Shown here: piece by piece, positions 6,419 to 13,109 of the stretch
Layout of the letters: every line of letters starts with the position of its first letter
Numbering within the stretch: the first letter of the stretch is position 1
Origin: Porphyromonadaceae bacterium UBA7087
GTDB taxonomy: Bacteria; Bacteroidota; Bacteroidia; Bacteroidales; Muribaculaceae
Assembly: GCA_002493515.1 (NCBI GenBank)
Contig: DKYZ01000015.1
Span: 1-21,614 of the forward strand
Direction: 5' to 3'
DNA length: 21,614 nucleotides
The notes under the pieces: generated by a model
Databases searched by the model: none
Told to the model about the DNA's origin: nothing
The model's input: the letters and a program-made list of their open reading frames with translations, nothing else
Translations under genes and position numbers: made by a program

Positions 6419-8884
6419 ATGAAAAAATCCTACATCTACACCGCGCTGGCTGCGCTGCTAATGGCAGTGGTGGCCATTTTGTTTTTCTATCCCGATGATT
6501 TCAAGGGGAACGTGCTCCAGCAGCACGACATAATGCAGGGCCTGGCAAACGGCCAGGAGGGAAAGGCTTTCACCGAAGCCACAGGAGAGGCCACACGCTG
6601 GACTAACTCCCTCTTCGGCGGCATGCCCAACTTCCAGATATCCCCTACCTATCCCGCCAACAGGATGCTCTCCTGGATCAACAGCGCATACGGCCTGTGG
6701 CTCCCCGCCCCGGCCAACCTCCTCTTCTCGATGATGCTTGGTTTTTTCATCATGTGCCTCTGCCTCGGGCAGAAATGGTATAACGCGATGTTCGCCGCCT
6801 TCGCCTGGGGCTTCTCCTCCTATTTCATAATAATCATAGGCGCCGGCCACATCTGGAAATTCGTGACCCTCGCCTATATACCGCCTACAATAGGCGGCAT
6901 AGCCCTCTGCTACAGAGGGAGATACCTCGCCGGCTCCGCCCTCGCCGCCCTTGCCGGGGCCCTGCAGCTGCAGAGCAACCATCCCCAGATGTCGTATTAC
7001 TTCATCTTCGTGGTGGTCTTCATGATCCTTGCCTGGCTGGCGTCGGCAATCAGGAAAAAGACGCTCCAGCGCTGGAGCATAGCCACATGCTGCGTCCTGG
7101 CGGCCGGGCTTTTCGCCGTGGCGGCCAACTCCGCCTCCCTCTACAACACCTGGCAGTATTCCAAGGAGACTGTGCGCGGACGCGCCACCGAGCTCACGCC
7201 CGCCGACGGAGCCGCCGCGGGAGCCGGAATGGACCGCGCCGCCATCACCGCCTGGAGCTACGGCATCGACGAATCGTTCTCCCTGCTGATACCCAACGTC
7301 AAGGGGGGCGCCACAATCAAGCCCGTGGCCGGAAACAACACCCTGCTCGACGTCTCGCAGACAGAGAAGGCCGAGGAGATTCCCCTCACGATGCAGGAGC
7401 GCCAGTTCATCGCCCAGTTCCCGCAGTATTTCGGCGACCAGCCCATGACCAACGGCCCTGTCTACGTCGGGGCGTTCGTCCTCGTCCTGGCCGTGCTCGC
7501 CCTCCTCATCGTCAACACCCCCATGAAATGGGCCCTCCTCGCGGCGGCGGTGCTCTCGCTCTGCGTCTCCTGGGGCCACAACTTCCCGGGGCTCACCAAT
7601 TTCCTCATCGACAACTTCCCGGGCTACAACAAATTCCGGGCCGTCTCCAGCGCGCTCGTGGTCTTCGAGTTCTGCATCCCGCTCCTGGCCGTGCTCGCCA
7701 TACGCAAGATGACCGAAACCAAGGATTTCCTCGCCCGCTATTCCTGGACACTCTACGCCGTCACGGGCGTGGCGGCCCTGATATGCATCGTCGGATGGCT
7801 CTGGCCCGAGACATTCGGCACACCCTTCTCGGCCTCCGAGCTTGAGCAGCTCTCCCAGGCCGGATTCTTCTCCAACCCCGACTATGCCCACGTGGCCAAC
7901 GCCGTGCGCGAGTCGCGTCTGAGCCTGGTGAGCGGCGACTCGCTGCGCTCGCTGATATTCATCCTGCTCGGCTTCGGAGTGACCATGATATACCTGAAGG
8001 GGATGTTCACAAGCGCGCCCCTGTTCGCCGCCGCGCTCTCCGCAGTGGTTGTCATCGACCTCTATCCGGTAGGCAAGCGCTACGTCAACACCGACAATTT
8101 CACCGAGCCCATGCACATGGAGGCCGCCCTCTCCCCGACAGCAGCCGACAGGCAGATACTCGCCGACACCACCAACTACAGGGTGATGGACGTAGACGGC
8201 TTCTCCGATGCCCGCTCCTCATATTTCCACAAGACCATCGGAGGCTACCACGCGGCCAAGCTGACGCGCTACAACGACCTCATCACGCGCCAGATATCGC
8301 GCAACAACATGCAGGTGCTCAACATGCTCAACGCCAAGTATCTCATCGTGGGCGACAGCGTCATCACCAACCCCGACGCCCTGGGCAACGCCTGGTGGGT
8401 AGACCGCCTGACATACGTGGCGACACCGGACGCGGAGATGGAGGCGCTCGACACCATCACCCCGGCACACCACGCCGTGAGCGGAAGCCTGTTTGAGAAG
8501 GTGCTCGGACAGGCGCGCCCCGTGAGCGCAGGCGACACCATCTACGAGACCACCTATGCCCCCAACCGCCTCAGCTACAAGGCGCGTAGCGCCAACGGCG
8601 GCGTGGCCGTCTTCAGCGAGATATATTTCCCCTGGGGATGGGAGGCCACAATCGACGGGAAGCCGGCTCCGATCGGGCGCGTGGACTACGTGCTGCGTGC
8701 CCTCAACGTGCCTGCCGGAACCCACGACATAGTGTTCACATTCGACCCGAAGTCGCTCAAGACCACCAACACGCTGGCCGTCATATCCGTGATTCTCATC
8801 TACGTGACGTGTGCCGCGGCCATCGGGCTATGGCTCCTGCGCCGCTTCGCCCCGAGAAAGGAGAAGAAAAACAAAACCGCCTAA
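6419..8884 (+). CDS. YfhO-family multispanning membrane protein
   Basis: An 821-residue inner-membrane protein with a GT-C-like layout. An N-terminal membrane helix (about 7-24) precedes the family motif FKGNVLQQHDIMQG (acidic/His-containing first periplasmic loop). About a dozen hydrophobic segments follow up to about residue 545. The C-terminal third is soluble, ending in the typical YfhO segment VFSEIYFPWGWEATIDGKPAPI and VLRALNVPAGTHDIVF, then a last membrane helix (about 785-810) and a basic tail. YfhO proteins are thought to act in glycosylation of envelope polymers such as lipoteichoic acid in Firmicutes; the Bacteroidetes role is not established. No promoter is evident between the preceding hairpin and the start. 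Confidence 0.85.
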   Translation: MKKSYIYTALAALLMAVVAILFFYPDDFKGNVLQQHDIMQGLANGQEGKAFTEATGEATRWTNSLFGGMPNFQISPTYPANRMLSWINSAYGLWLPAPANLLFSMMLGFFIMCLCLGQKWYNAMFAAFAWGFSSYFIIIIGAGHIWKFVTLAYIPPTIGGIALCYRGRYLAGSALAALAGALQLQSNHPQMSYYFIFVVVFMILAWLASAIRKKTLQRWSIATCCVLAAGLFAVAANSASLYNTWQYSKETVRGRATELTPADGAAAGAGMDRAAITAWSYGIDESFSLLIPNVKGGATIKPVAGNNTLLDVSQTEKAEEIPLTMQERQFIAQFPQYFGDQPMTNGPVYVGAFVLVLAVLALLIVNTPMKWALLAAAVLSLCVSWGHNFPGLTNFLIDNFPGYNKFRAVSSALVVFEFCIPLLAVLAIRKMTETKDFLARYSWTLYAVTGVAALICIVGWLWPETFGTPFSASELEQLSQAGFFSNPDYAHVANAVRESRLSLVSGDSLRSLIFILLGFGVTMIYLKGMFTSAPLFAAALSAVVVIDLYPVGKRYVNTDNFTEPMHMEAALSPTAADRQILADTTNYRVMDVDGFSDARSSYFHKTIGGYHAAKLTRYNDLITRQISRNNMQVLNMLNAKYLIVGDSVITNPDALGNAWWVDRLTYVATPDAEMEALDTITPAHHAVSGSLFEKVLGQARPVSAGDTIYETTYAPNRLSYKARSANGGVAVFSEIYFPWGWEATIDGKPAPIGRVDYVLRALNVPAGTHDIVFTFDPKSLKTTNTLAVISVILIYVTCAAAIGLWLLRRFAPRKEKKNKTA

Positions 8885-8894
8885 CCGAACGAAA

Positions 8895-9452
8895 TTGAGG
8901 ATACTGTCATATAGAAGATGGAGGCACACCCACGGGTATGGCGTTCATTCCCCATTCGCCTACCGGGTGGTGAGCGATGCGGTGCGCCCGAGTCGCGGCT
9001 ACGCCTATTACGGCGACCATGACATAGAGTGCGCCTTGCTGGAAAACGGCATCCGTGACCGCCACGCGGAGCATCTTGCCAGACTCGCGCTCCGGCTGTG
9101 CGACATAGTGCGGCCGGAGGCGGTCTTCATCAGCCAGGCGTTTCCGCGTGCCGAGGCCATTGCCCTCGAGGCTGCCGTAAGGGCTGCCGGAAGCGCGATA
9201 GCCATACGGCATTCCCTCAAGGAGGCGCGCAGTTGCGGCCTTGTGATATCATATGGCGAGTCGGCGGCGGCTGTTCTGGGCGAATGCGCCGCCGGGCCGG
9301 GCACCACCCTGCTGCTTGACTTCGTGTCTGAGGGCTTCCTTCACACGCTCTTCTCCCATGTCGGCGAGGGGCTGCTTCTCGAAGGTGTCTCCTCAGGCAT
9401 CATATTCAACCGCCGCGGAATGACGCGCACGGAATATACCCTCTTCCTCTGA
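8895..9452 (+). CDS. HGYGVHSPF-family protein (methyltransferase-like)
   Basis: A 185-residue protein whose N-terminus (RRWRHTHGYGVHSPFAYRVV) is the signature of a Bacteroidetes family often labelled class I SAM-dependent methyltransferase-like; I cannot see a clear SAM-binding glycine loop, so catalysis is uncertain. The frame is open back to an ATG at 8811, which would overlap the YfhO gene by 74 bases. The TTG at 8895, 10 bases after the YfhO stop codon, places the start about 12 residues before HGYG as is usual in the family, so I prefer it. It is tightly packed between the YfhO gene and the recombinase gene (15 bases), suggesting one transcript. Confidence 0.7.
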   Translation: MRILSYRRWRHTHGYGVHSPFAYRVVSDAVRPSRGYAYYGDHDIECALLENGIRDRHAEHLARLALRLCDIVRPEAVFISQAFPRAEAIALEAAVRAAGSAIAIRHSLKEARSCGLVISYGESAAAVLGECAAGPGTTLLLDFVSEGFLHTLFSHVGEGLLLEGVSSGIIFNRRGMTRTEYTLFL

Positions 9453-9467
9453 TTACGGTTTCACATT

Positions 9468-10391
9468 ATGGATGAGCTGCGTCCGATAAAAGACAACGAG
9501 AGCCTTCAGCACGATTTCCAGGCGTACCTGCGCCTGGAGCGCGGCCTGTCGGAGAATACGCTGCTGGGATACTCGGTAGACGTGGCGCATCTGCTCGATT
9601 TCCTGACGGAGCGCGGCCTGACTCCGGCGACAGCCACCGACTCCGACCTGCATGAGCTTATACAGGAGATCCACGCCACGGGAGTGGCGGCACGTACTGT
9701 GGCGCGCCTTACGGCCGGGATACGTTCCTTTTTCCGTTTCCTCTCCCTGGAGGGGTATATAAAGAAAAATCCTTCCGAGCTGCTGGAGTCGCCCCGGCTT
9801 GAGCAGAAACTTCCCGACGTGCTCTCGGTGGAGGAGATTGACGCCATGGTGGCCGCCATACCCCTGGAGAAGGATGAGAGCGTCAGAAATCATGCCATAA
9901 TCGAGACGCTCTACGGCAGCGGACTGCGGGTAAGCGAGCTGGCGGGGCTGCGCATTCCTCTCGTAAATCTGGAGGAGTCGATGCTGATTGTGGAAGGGAA
10001 GGGGGGTAAGGAGCGGATGGTGCCGATGTCACCGCGCTCAGTGCAGCTCATCGAACTGTATCTTCCGCAGCGGGCACAGCTTGACATAAAGCGCGACAGC
10101 TCCGACATACTGTTTCTGAACCGGCGCGGCCGTGCCCTGAGTCGCGTCATGATTTTCTACATCATCCGCGACCTGGCTGCGGCCGCCGGCATCACCAAGA
10201 GAGTCAGCCCGCACACCCTCCGCCATTCCTTCGCCACCCATCTCCTGGAGGGGGGCGCCAACCTCCGGGCCATCCAGGAGATGCTCGGCCACGAGTCGAT
10301 CGCCACCACCGAAATCTACCTCCACCTTGACCGCGGCTCGCTCCGCCAGCAGCTCCTCCTCCATCATCCCCACTACGCCAACAAACTATAA
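9468..10391 (+). CDS. xerD: Tyrosine recombinase XerC/XerD
   Basis: A 307-residue recombinase of host chromosome-dimer-resolution type. Residues about 13-97 are the SAM-like N-terminal core-binding domain (FQAYLRLERGLSENTLLGYSVD). The catalytic domain has all active residues: Arg154 (YGSGLRVSEL), Lys178 (VEGKGGKER), His249 and Arg252 (HTLRHSFATHLL), His275 (LGHESI) and the nucleophile Tyr284 (TEIYLHLD). Length and the ending HP are typical of XerD. I cannot separate XerC from XerD without a tree, so the symbol is provisional. It is not phage integrase: no att site is visible, and it is 3.7 kb from the phage module. It probably resolves chromosome dimers at dif with a partner recombinase and FtsK. 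Confidence 0.9.
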   Translation: MDELRPIKDNESLQHDFQAYLRLERGLSENTLLGYSVDVAHLLDFLTERGLTPATATDSDLHELIQEIHATGVAARTVARLTAGIRSFFRFLSLEGYIKKNPSELLESPRLEQKLPDVLSVEEIDAMVAAIPLEKDESVRNHAIIETLYGSGLRVSELAGLRIPLVNLEESMLIVEGKGGKERMVPMSPRSVQLIELYLPQRAQLDIKRDSSDILFLNRRGRALSRVMIFYIIRDLAAAAGITKRVSPHTLRHSFATHLLEGGANLRAIQEMLGHESIATTEIYLHLDRGSLRQQLLLHHPHYANKL

Positions 10392-10423
10392 GCGATGAAC
10401 GAAAGGTAATCAGCAGCTGGCGG

Positions 10424-10460
10424 CGAACAATCGTTAACTTACCGAACAATCACTAACTTA
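10424..10460. repeat. Two 18-bp direct repeats, period 19
   Basis: CGAACAATCGTTAACTTA at 10424-10441 and CGAACAATCACTAACTTA at 10443-10460 differ at two adjacent positions and are spaced by one base. They precede the cassette promoter by about 40 bases and may be a paired regulator-binding site. Confidence 0.75.
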
Positions 10461-10499
10461 AGGGGTATTGTGATAAAGAATAGCAGAATGTGCAGTAAA

Positions 10500-10531
10500 T
10501 TTGCGTTGTTAAACTATTTTTTGTAACTTCG
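10500..10531 (+). promoter_or_regulatory. Promoter of the two-gene cassette
   Basis: TTTG at 10500-10503, a 20-bp spacer and TAACTTCG at 10524-10531 match the consensus with one change (T to C in the -7 TTTG). Start of transcription near 10538 gives a leader of about 26 bases. Confidence 0.6.
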
Positions 10532-10563
10532 CGTTATAAACAAACCGAAACACCACAAAGCCT

Positions 10564-10728
10564 ATGAGACAATCCCGCAAACCATCTACAAAAGATATAA
10601 GGGAAACTGCAGATCGTCCGACAGAGAGAACTGCCGCCACCGCCAATGCCAAAAGAATCAGGCTGTCGCTGGTCTCCAAAGCGGAAAGGGATAAATATCG
10701 TGTCCCGGTCTATGATTACATCCTCTGA
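10564..10728 (+). CDS. Small basic protein, first gene of a two-gene cassette
   Basis: A 54-residue protein (MRQSRKPSTKDIRETADRPT...) with no recognised domain. It is rich in Arg, Lys and Thr in its first 30 residues and has a short helix-like C-terminal part (RLSLVSKAERDKYRVPVYDYIL). It has a promoter 26-60 bases upstream, and its TGA overlaps the ATG of the next gene (TGATG), so the two are probably translated together. No SD sequence is seen. Antitoxin-like or regulatory roles are guesses only. The alternative is that it is a leader for the 182-residue protein; the length and good start context favour a real gene. Confidence 0.55.
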   Translation: MRQSRKPSTKDIRETADRPTERTAATANAKRIRLSLVSKAERDKYRVPVYDYIL

Positions 10729-11276
10729 TGGGTTACTCTTTAAAATCGTACCACGCATCAAGAATCATGCGTAGTAACGACCCCTCTTCACTGCGGCCTG
10801 TCACGTTGTGGAAATTCAGGTCTACCAAGAGTAACAAATTATATATTGTTGAGGTAGAGGAATTTCCATATCATTTTTTTGGTCTTAAGTTTTATTACAA
10901 GGGTGTAGCACTGAGTAAAAAACGATATTCCCTTCTGACGAATGACTATGAACCCCGAACCATCGTAATGTCATGCATAGATATAATGCGCAGATATTAT
11001 GACGATGATCCGCTCGCCTCGTTCGGATTTGTAGCTGCCGACGACCTGTCTCCCAACACTGATGTGGAAAAACCTAACAAGCGTTTCCGATTCTATCGCA
11101 GAATGATGCTTACCATGTTCAGTCCCAATTTATTTGTACAATACGCCGACGTAAGGAACTCTGTCTATATCTTAGTCAACAAGGAGATGCTTCGCCAGGG
11201 CGTGGTAACAGTTAGAAAAATAGAAACCGAACTATCTGACTTATATTTAGGGGAATACAGCCTTATTTCGTATTAA
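10728..11276 (+). CDS. Accessory protein of unknown function (182 aa)
   Basis: I recognise no named domain. It starts at the ATG of TGATG shared with the preceding stop codon. The body is rich in aromatic and basic residues: YIVEVEEFPYHFFGLKFYYKG at about 39-59, KKRYSLLTND at 64-73, then SFGFVAADDLS (about 98-108) and KRFRFYRRMMLTMF (about 118-131). It has no signal peptide and no membrane helix. The DNA is clearly more AT-rich than the neighbouring housekeeping genes, and its codons differ, both signs of horizontal acquisition. Its 3' end overlaps metY by 14 bases in the opposite direction, so no terminator separates them. The pattern recalls uncharacterised proteins found in mobile regions of Bacteroidetes; no function is claimed. 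Confidence 0.65.
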   Translation: MGYSLKSYHASRIMRSNDPSSLRPVTLWKFRSTKSNKLYIVEVEEFPYHFFGLKFYYKGVALSKKRYSLLTNDYEPRTIVMSCIDIMRRYYDDDPLASFGFVAADDLSPNTDVEKPNKRFRFYRRMMLTMFSPNLFVQYADVRNSVYILVNKEMLRQGVVTVRKIETELSDLYLGEYSLISY

Positions 11277-12597
11277 TTAAATCCGAAGACGCCACATTAC
11301 AGTTGTTTTTCCGTAGCTTTGCGAACGCCTGCTCGAAATCGGCGATTATATCCTCCACGTCCTCAAGGCCGAGCGAGATACGCAGAAGCGTGGGTGTCAC
11401 ACCGGCCTTTATCATGTCAGCCTCCGAAAGCTGCTTGTGGGTGGTGGATGCCGGATGGGTCACGACGGTGATGGAGTCGCCTATCATGGTCATGTGGGCT
11501 GCAAGCTGCAGGGATTCCACAAATCTGGCGGTGGTGTCGACATCGCCCTCCAGCTCGACGTTAAGCACCGCGCTTCCTCCGTTGAATCTGAAATATCTGG
11601 CAGCGTTGGCATGCGACGGATGATCCTCGAAACCGACATAGCTGACCGTCTTCACGGCCTCGTGACCGCGCAGGTATTCAGCCAGACGTCTGGTGGACTC
11701 CACCTCATGGCGCACACGCAGCGAGAGCGTCTCCAGTCCAAGCATCATCAGATACGTGTCGAAAGGCGAAGGACAGGCCCCCAGGTCACGAAGACCATCC
11801 ACGCGGCATTTCACGGCAAACGCGCCCTTGCCGAAAGCCTGGTAAAGATTCAGGCCGTGATACCCCTCCGACGGACCGTCCACATTAGGGAATTTCCCGT
11901 TGCCCCAGTCGAAAGTGCCGCCGTCGACGATTATGCCCCCCATGGCTGTTCCATGGCCGTTGATCCATTTCGTGGCCGAATCCACGACTATGTCGGCACC
12001 CCAGTCAAAGGGATTGCACAGGTATCCTGCCGCACCGAAGGTGTTGTCTATCACCAACGGCACCCCGGCCTGATGAGCCACTTCCGCAAGCGCCGCGATA
12101 TCCGGCACCTCACATGTGGGGTTACCCATGCTCTCGGCATAGACGGCCTTGGTGCGGTCATCCACCAGGGCGGCCATGTCGGATGCCGCCGAGGTCGGCG
12201 CGATCCGGATTTCGATGCCGAGACGGCGCAGGGTGCATCTGAACAGATTGTATGTCCCTCCGTAGAGCAACGGCGACGCCACGATATTGTCACCCTCCGA
12301 AGCCAGACATGTCAGCACAGTGACTATCGCCGACATTCCCGATGAGGTGGCTACAGCGCCGACACCCCCGTAGAGGGCCGCGATGCGCTCCTCGTAATTA
12401 GTAGTGGTGGGATTCTGCAGCCGGGTGTAGATATTGCCTGCCTCGCTCAGCTCGAAGAGATTGGCTGCATAGTCGCACGACTTGAAGCGGTAGGCCGACG
12501 TCGGATATATGGCCACGCCACGTGAACCTGTGGCCTCCTGCGGGTTCAGTCCCGCATGAATCTGTCTCGTCGCAAATTTCAGTTTCTTAAAATCCAT
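11263..12597 (-). CDS. metY: O-acetylhomoserine sulfhydrylase (MetY)
   Basis: A 444-residue Cys/Met metabolism PLP enzyme of the long MetY type. It makes homocysteine from O-acetylhomoserine and sulfide in the cytoplasm, and can make methionine with methanethiol. Visible signatures: FATRQIHAG at the N-terminus, YTRLQNPTT (phosphate-binding Tyr/Arg region, about 57-65), SSGMSAI (about 85-91), Asp/Asn in VIDNTFG (about 187-193), and the PLP lysine Lys210 in DSATKWINGHG. The C-terminus has the usual HPASTTHKQLSE (about 384-395) followed by RISLGLEDVEDII. It has a promoter at 12842-12873 and a long leader carrying a Met-rich peptide and a terminator hairpin (12657-12683), so expression is probably tied to methionine supply. 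Its end overlaps the convergent unknown gene by 14 bases. Confidence 0.93.
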   Translation of the reverse strand: MDFKKLKFATRQIHAGLNPQEATGSRGVAIYPTSAYRFKSCDYAANLFELSEAGNIYTRLQNPTTTNYEERIAALYGGVGAVATSSGMSAIVTVLTCLASEGDNIVASPLLYGGTYNLFRCTLRRLGIEIRIAPTSAASDMAALVDDRTKAVYAESMGNPTCEVPDIAALAEVAHQAGVPLVIDNTFGAAGYLCNPFDWGADIVVDSATKWINGHGTAMGGIIVDGGTFDWGNGKFPNVDGPSEGYHGLNLYQAFGKGAFAVKCRVDGLRDLGACPSPFDTYLMMLGLETLSLRVRHEVESTRRLAEYLRGHEAVKTVSYVGFEDHPSHANAARYFRFNGGSAVLNVELEGDVDTTARFVESLQLAAHMTMIGDSITVVTHPASTTHKQLSEADMIKAGVTPTLLRISLGLEDVEDIIADFEQAFAKLRKNNCNVASSDLINTK

Positions 12598-12622
12598 AAT
12601 CGTATAGTGTTTTGTTATTCAT
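12587..12622 (-). CDS. Possible 11-codon ORF overlapping the metY start
   Basis: ATG at 12622-12620 opens a short frame (MNNKTLYDYGF) that ends with TAA at 12589-12587, 11 bases inside metY. The sequence AGGAG stands 6 bases before its ATG and is a rare clear SD-like motif in this window. Ribosomes ending here could reinitiate at metY. It may also be incidental to the metY leader; confidence is low. Confidence 0.25.
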   Translation of the reverse strand: MNNKTLYDYGF

Positions 12623-12656
12623 TATTCTCCTGAGGGGGGCCGGCATATTACGTGAA

Positions 12657-12683
12657 AACCGGCTCCTGAGTCAGGAACCGGTT
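12657..12683 (-). terminator. metY leader terminator (attenuator) hairpin
   Basis: On the minus strand a 12-bp stem (AACCGGTTCCTG / CAGGAGCCGGTT, one G-T pair) with a 3-base loop is followed directly by TTTTC. It lies 60 bases before the metY ATG, inside the transcript of the metY promoter. Its 5' arm (CCGGTTCC, plus-strand 12674-12681) can alternatively pair with an upstream GGAGCCGG (12725-12732), so terminator and antiterminator are mutually exclusive. Confidence 0.75.
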
Positions 12684-12732
12684 GTATGATGTCTTGCAAA
12701 TATGCCTACGCAAAAAAACTACACCCGGCTCC
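12674..12732 (-). promoter_or_regulatory. Antiterminator of the metY leader
   Basis: The 5' arm GGAGCCGGGTGTA (plus-strand 12720-12732) pairs with TACAACCGGTTCC (12674-12686) at 12 of 13 positions, with one G-A mismatch and one G-U pair; the loop is 33 bases (12687-12719). The 8-mer GGAGCCGG occurs again as the 3' arm of the terminator (12659-12666), so the two structures compete for CCGGTTCC. The first arm lies within the last codons and stop codon of the leader peptide, so a ribosome reaching the stop would cover it. Confidence 0.7.
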
Positions 12733-12820
12733 ACCGACTGCACATGACCATCATCATCGACATGACCTGCGTCATTCCGAAGTCTCCATATAATAGATGT
12801 GTCATCTCGTGCTTTGTCAT
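12719..12820 (-). CDS. Methionine-rich leader peptide of metY
   Basis: A 33-residue open frame starts about 15 bases after the predicted transcription start and ends with TAG. It has eight Met residues (positions 1, 6, 16, 20, 22, 23, 24 and 26), five of them within seven residues (MSMMMVM, 20-26). The stop codon is followed by a T7 run, a possible polymerase pause. A ribosome stalled on Met24-26 would protect to about 12733, just short of the antiterminator arm (12720-12732), whereas a ribosome at the stop would cover it. By analogy with trp, his and leu leader peptides this looks like a methionine-sensing attenuator. The initiator, although lacking an SD, fits the unstructured leaders of this genome. 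Reading, coordinates and repeats are seen; the regulation is inferred. Confidence 0.8.
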   Translation of the reverse strand: MTKHEMTHLLYGDFGMTQVMSMMMVMCSRWSRV

Positions 12821-12841
12821 TTTCCGGATGCTTTAACGCCG

Positions 12842-12873
12842 CAAATTTAACTGTTTTTATCCAATCCGCCAAA
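12842..12873 (-). promoter_or_regulatory. metY: Promoter of metY
   Basis: On the minus strand TTTG (CAAA at 12870-12873), a 20-bp spacer and TAAATTTG (CAAATTTA at 12842-12849) match the Bacteroidetes consensus exactly. Transcription should begin near 12835, about 238 bases before metY, placing the leader peptide and hairpins inside the 5' leader. Confidence 0.85.
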
Positions 12874-12996
12874 TAAATGACAGCAATTCGACGCAAATAT
12901 GGAAAAACAGAAGCCCATCTTTCCGCACATCCCATTGTGCCGCGAATATAGCGAGCGGGGCTTTTTGGTTAATTTATCATAAATTTGGGGCGATTT

Positions 12997-13028
12997 TTTG
13001 GTATTTTTCTTTTTTATGCCTATTTTTG
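12997..13028 (+). promoter_or_regulatory. Promoter of the galactose operon
   Basis: TTTG at 12997-13000, 20-bp spacer and TATTTTTG at 13021-13028 match the Bacteroidetes consensus. The predicted start near 13035 lies downstream of the first in-frame ATG at 13026, which supports 13110 as the true start of the GH2 gene with a leader of about 75 bases. Confidence 0.8.
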
Positions 13029-13109
13029 CTTTATCAAATCCGTCGGAGGCTATCCGTGGCCTCCTTCCATGACAAACCCAACCATAAAGTTACCTATAAT
13101 TACCTCTTG

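Larger units (their letters stand above)
12598..13109. other. Divergent region between metY and the gal operon
   Basis: 512 bases hold regulatory features of two divergent units and no large gene. On the left (minus strand) are the metY promoter, a Met-rich leader peptide, an antiterminator and a terminator. On the right (plus strand) is the gal promoter at 12997-13028. Between the two promoters, 12939-12966 has a small hairpin-like stretch (CCGC...GCGG) followed by T5 on the plus strand, which could be a weak insulating terminator. The 95-codon frame at 12648-12935 overlaps the leader in another frame and is not credible. Confidence 0.6.

Noticed and set aside
6458..8116. 552-codon open frame on the minus strand opposite the YfhO gene
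   Set aside because: It mirrors the GC-rich codon pattern of a well-recognised membrane protein and its translation has no domain, only charged low-information sequence.
9468..10391. Phage integrase of the nearby phage module
   Set aside because: All features fit a host Xer recombinase, it sits in an ordinary gene cluster and no attachment site or phage gene is adjacent.
12598..12860. SAM-I or other riboswitch upstream of metY
   Set aside because: No S-box core (GGAGGGA/GCAACC type) is seen; the structure found depends on a translated Met-rich frame instead.
12648..12935. 95-codon frame on the minus strand in the metY leader region
   Set aside because: It begins upstream of the metY promoter, crosses the terminator hairpin and shows no family; the Met-rich frame within it is the better candidate.
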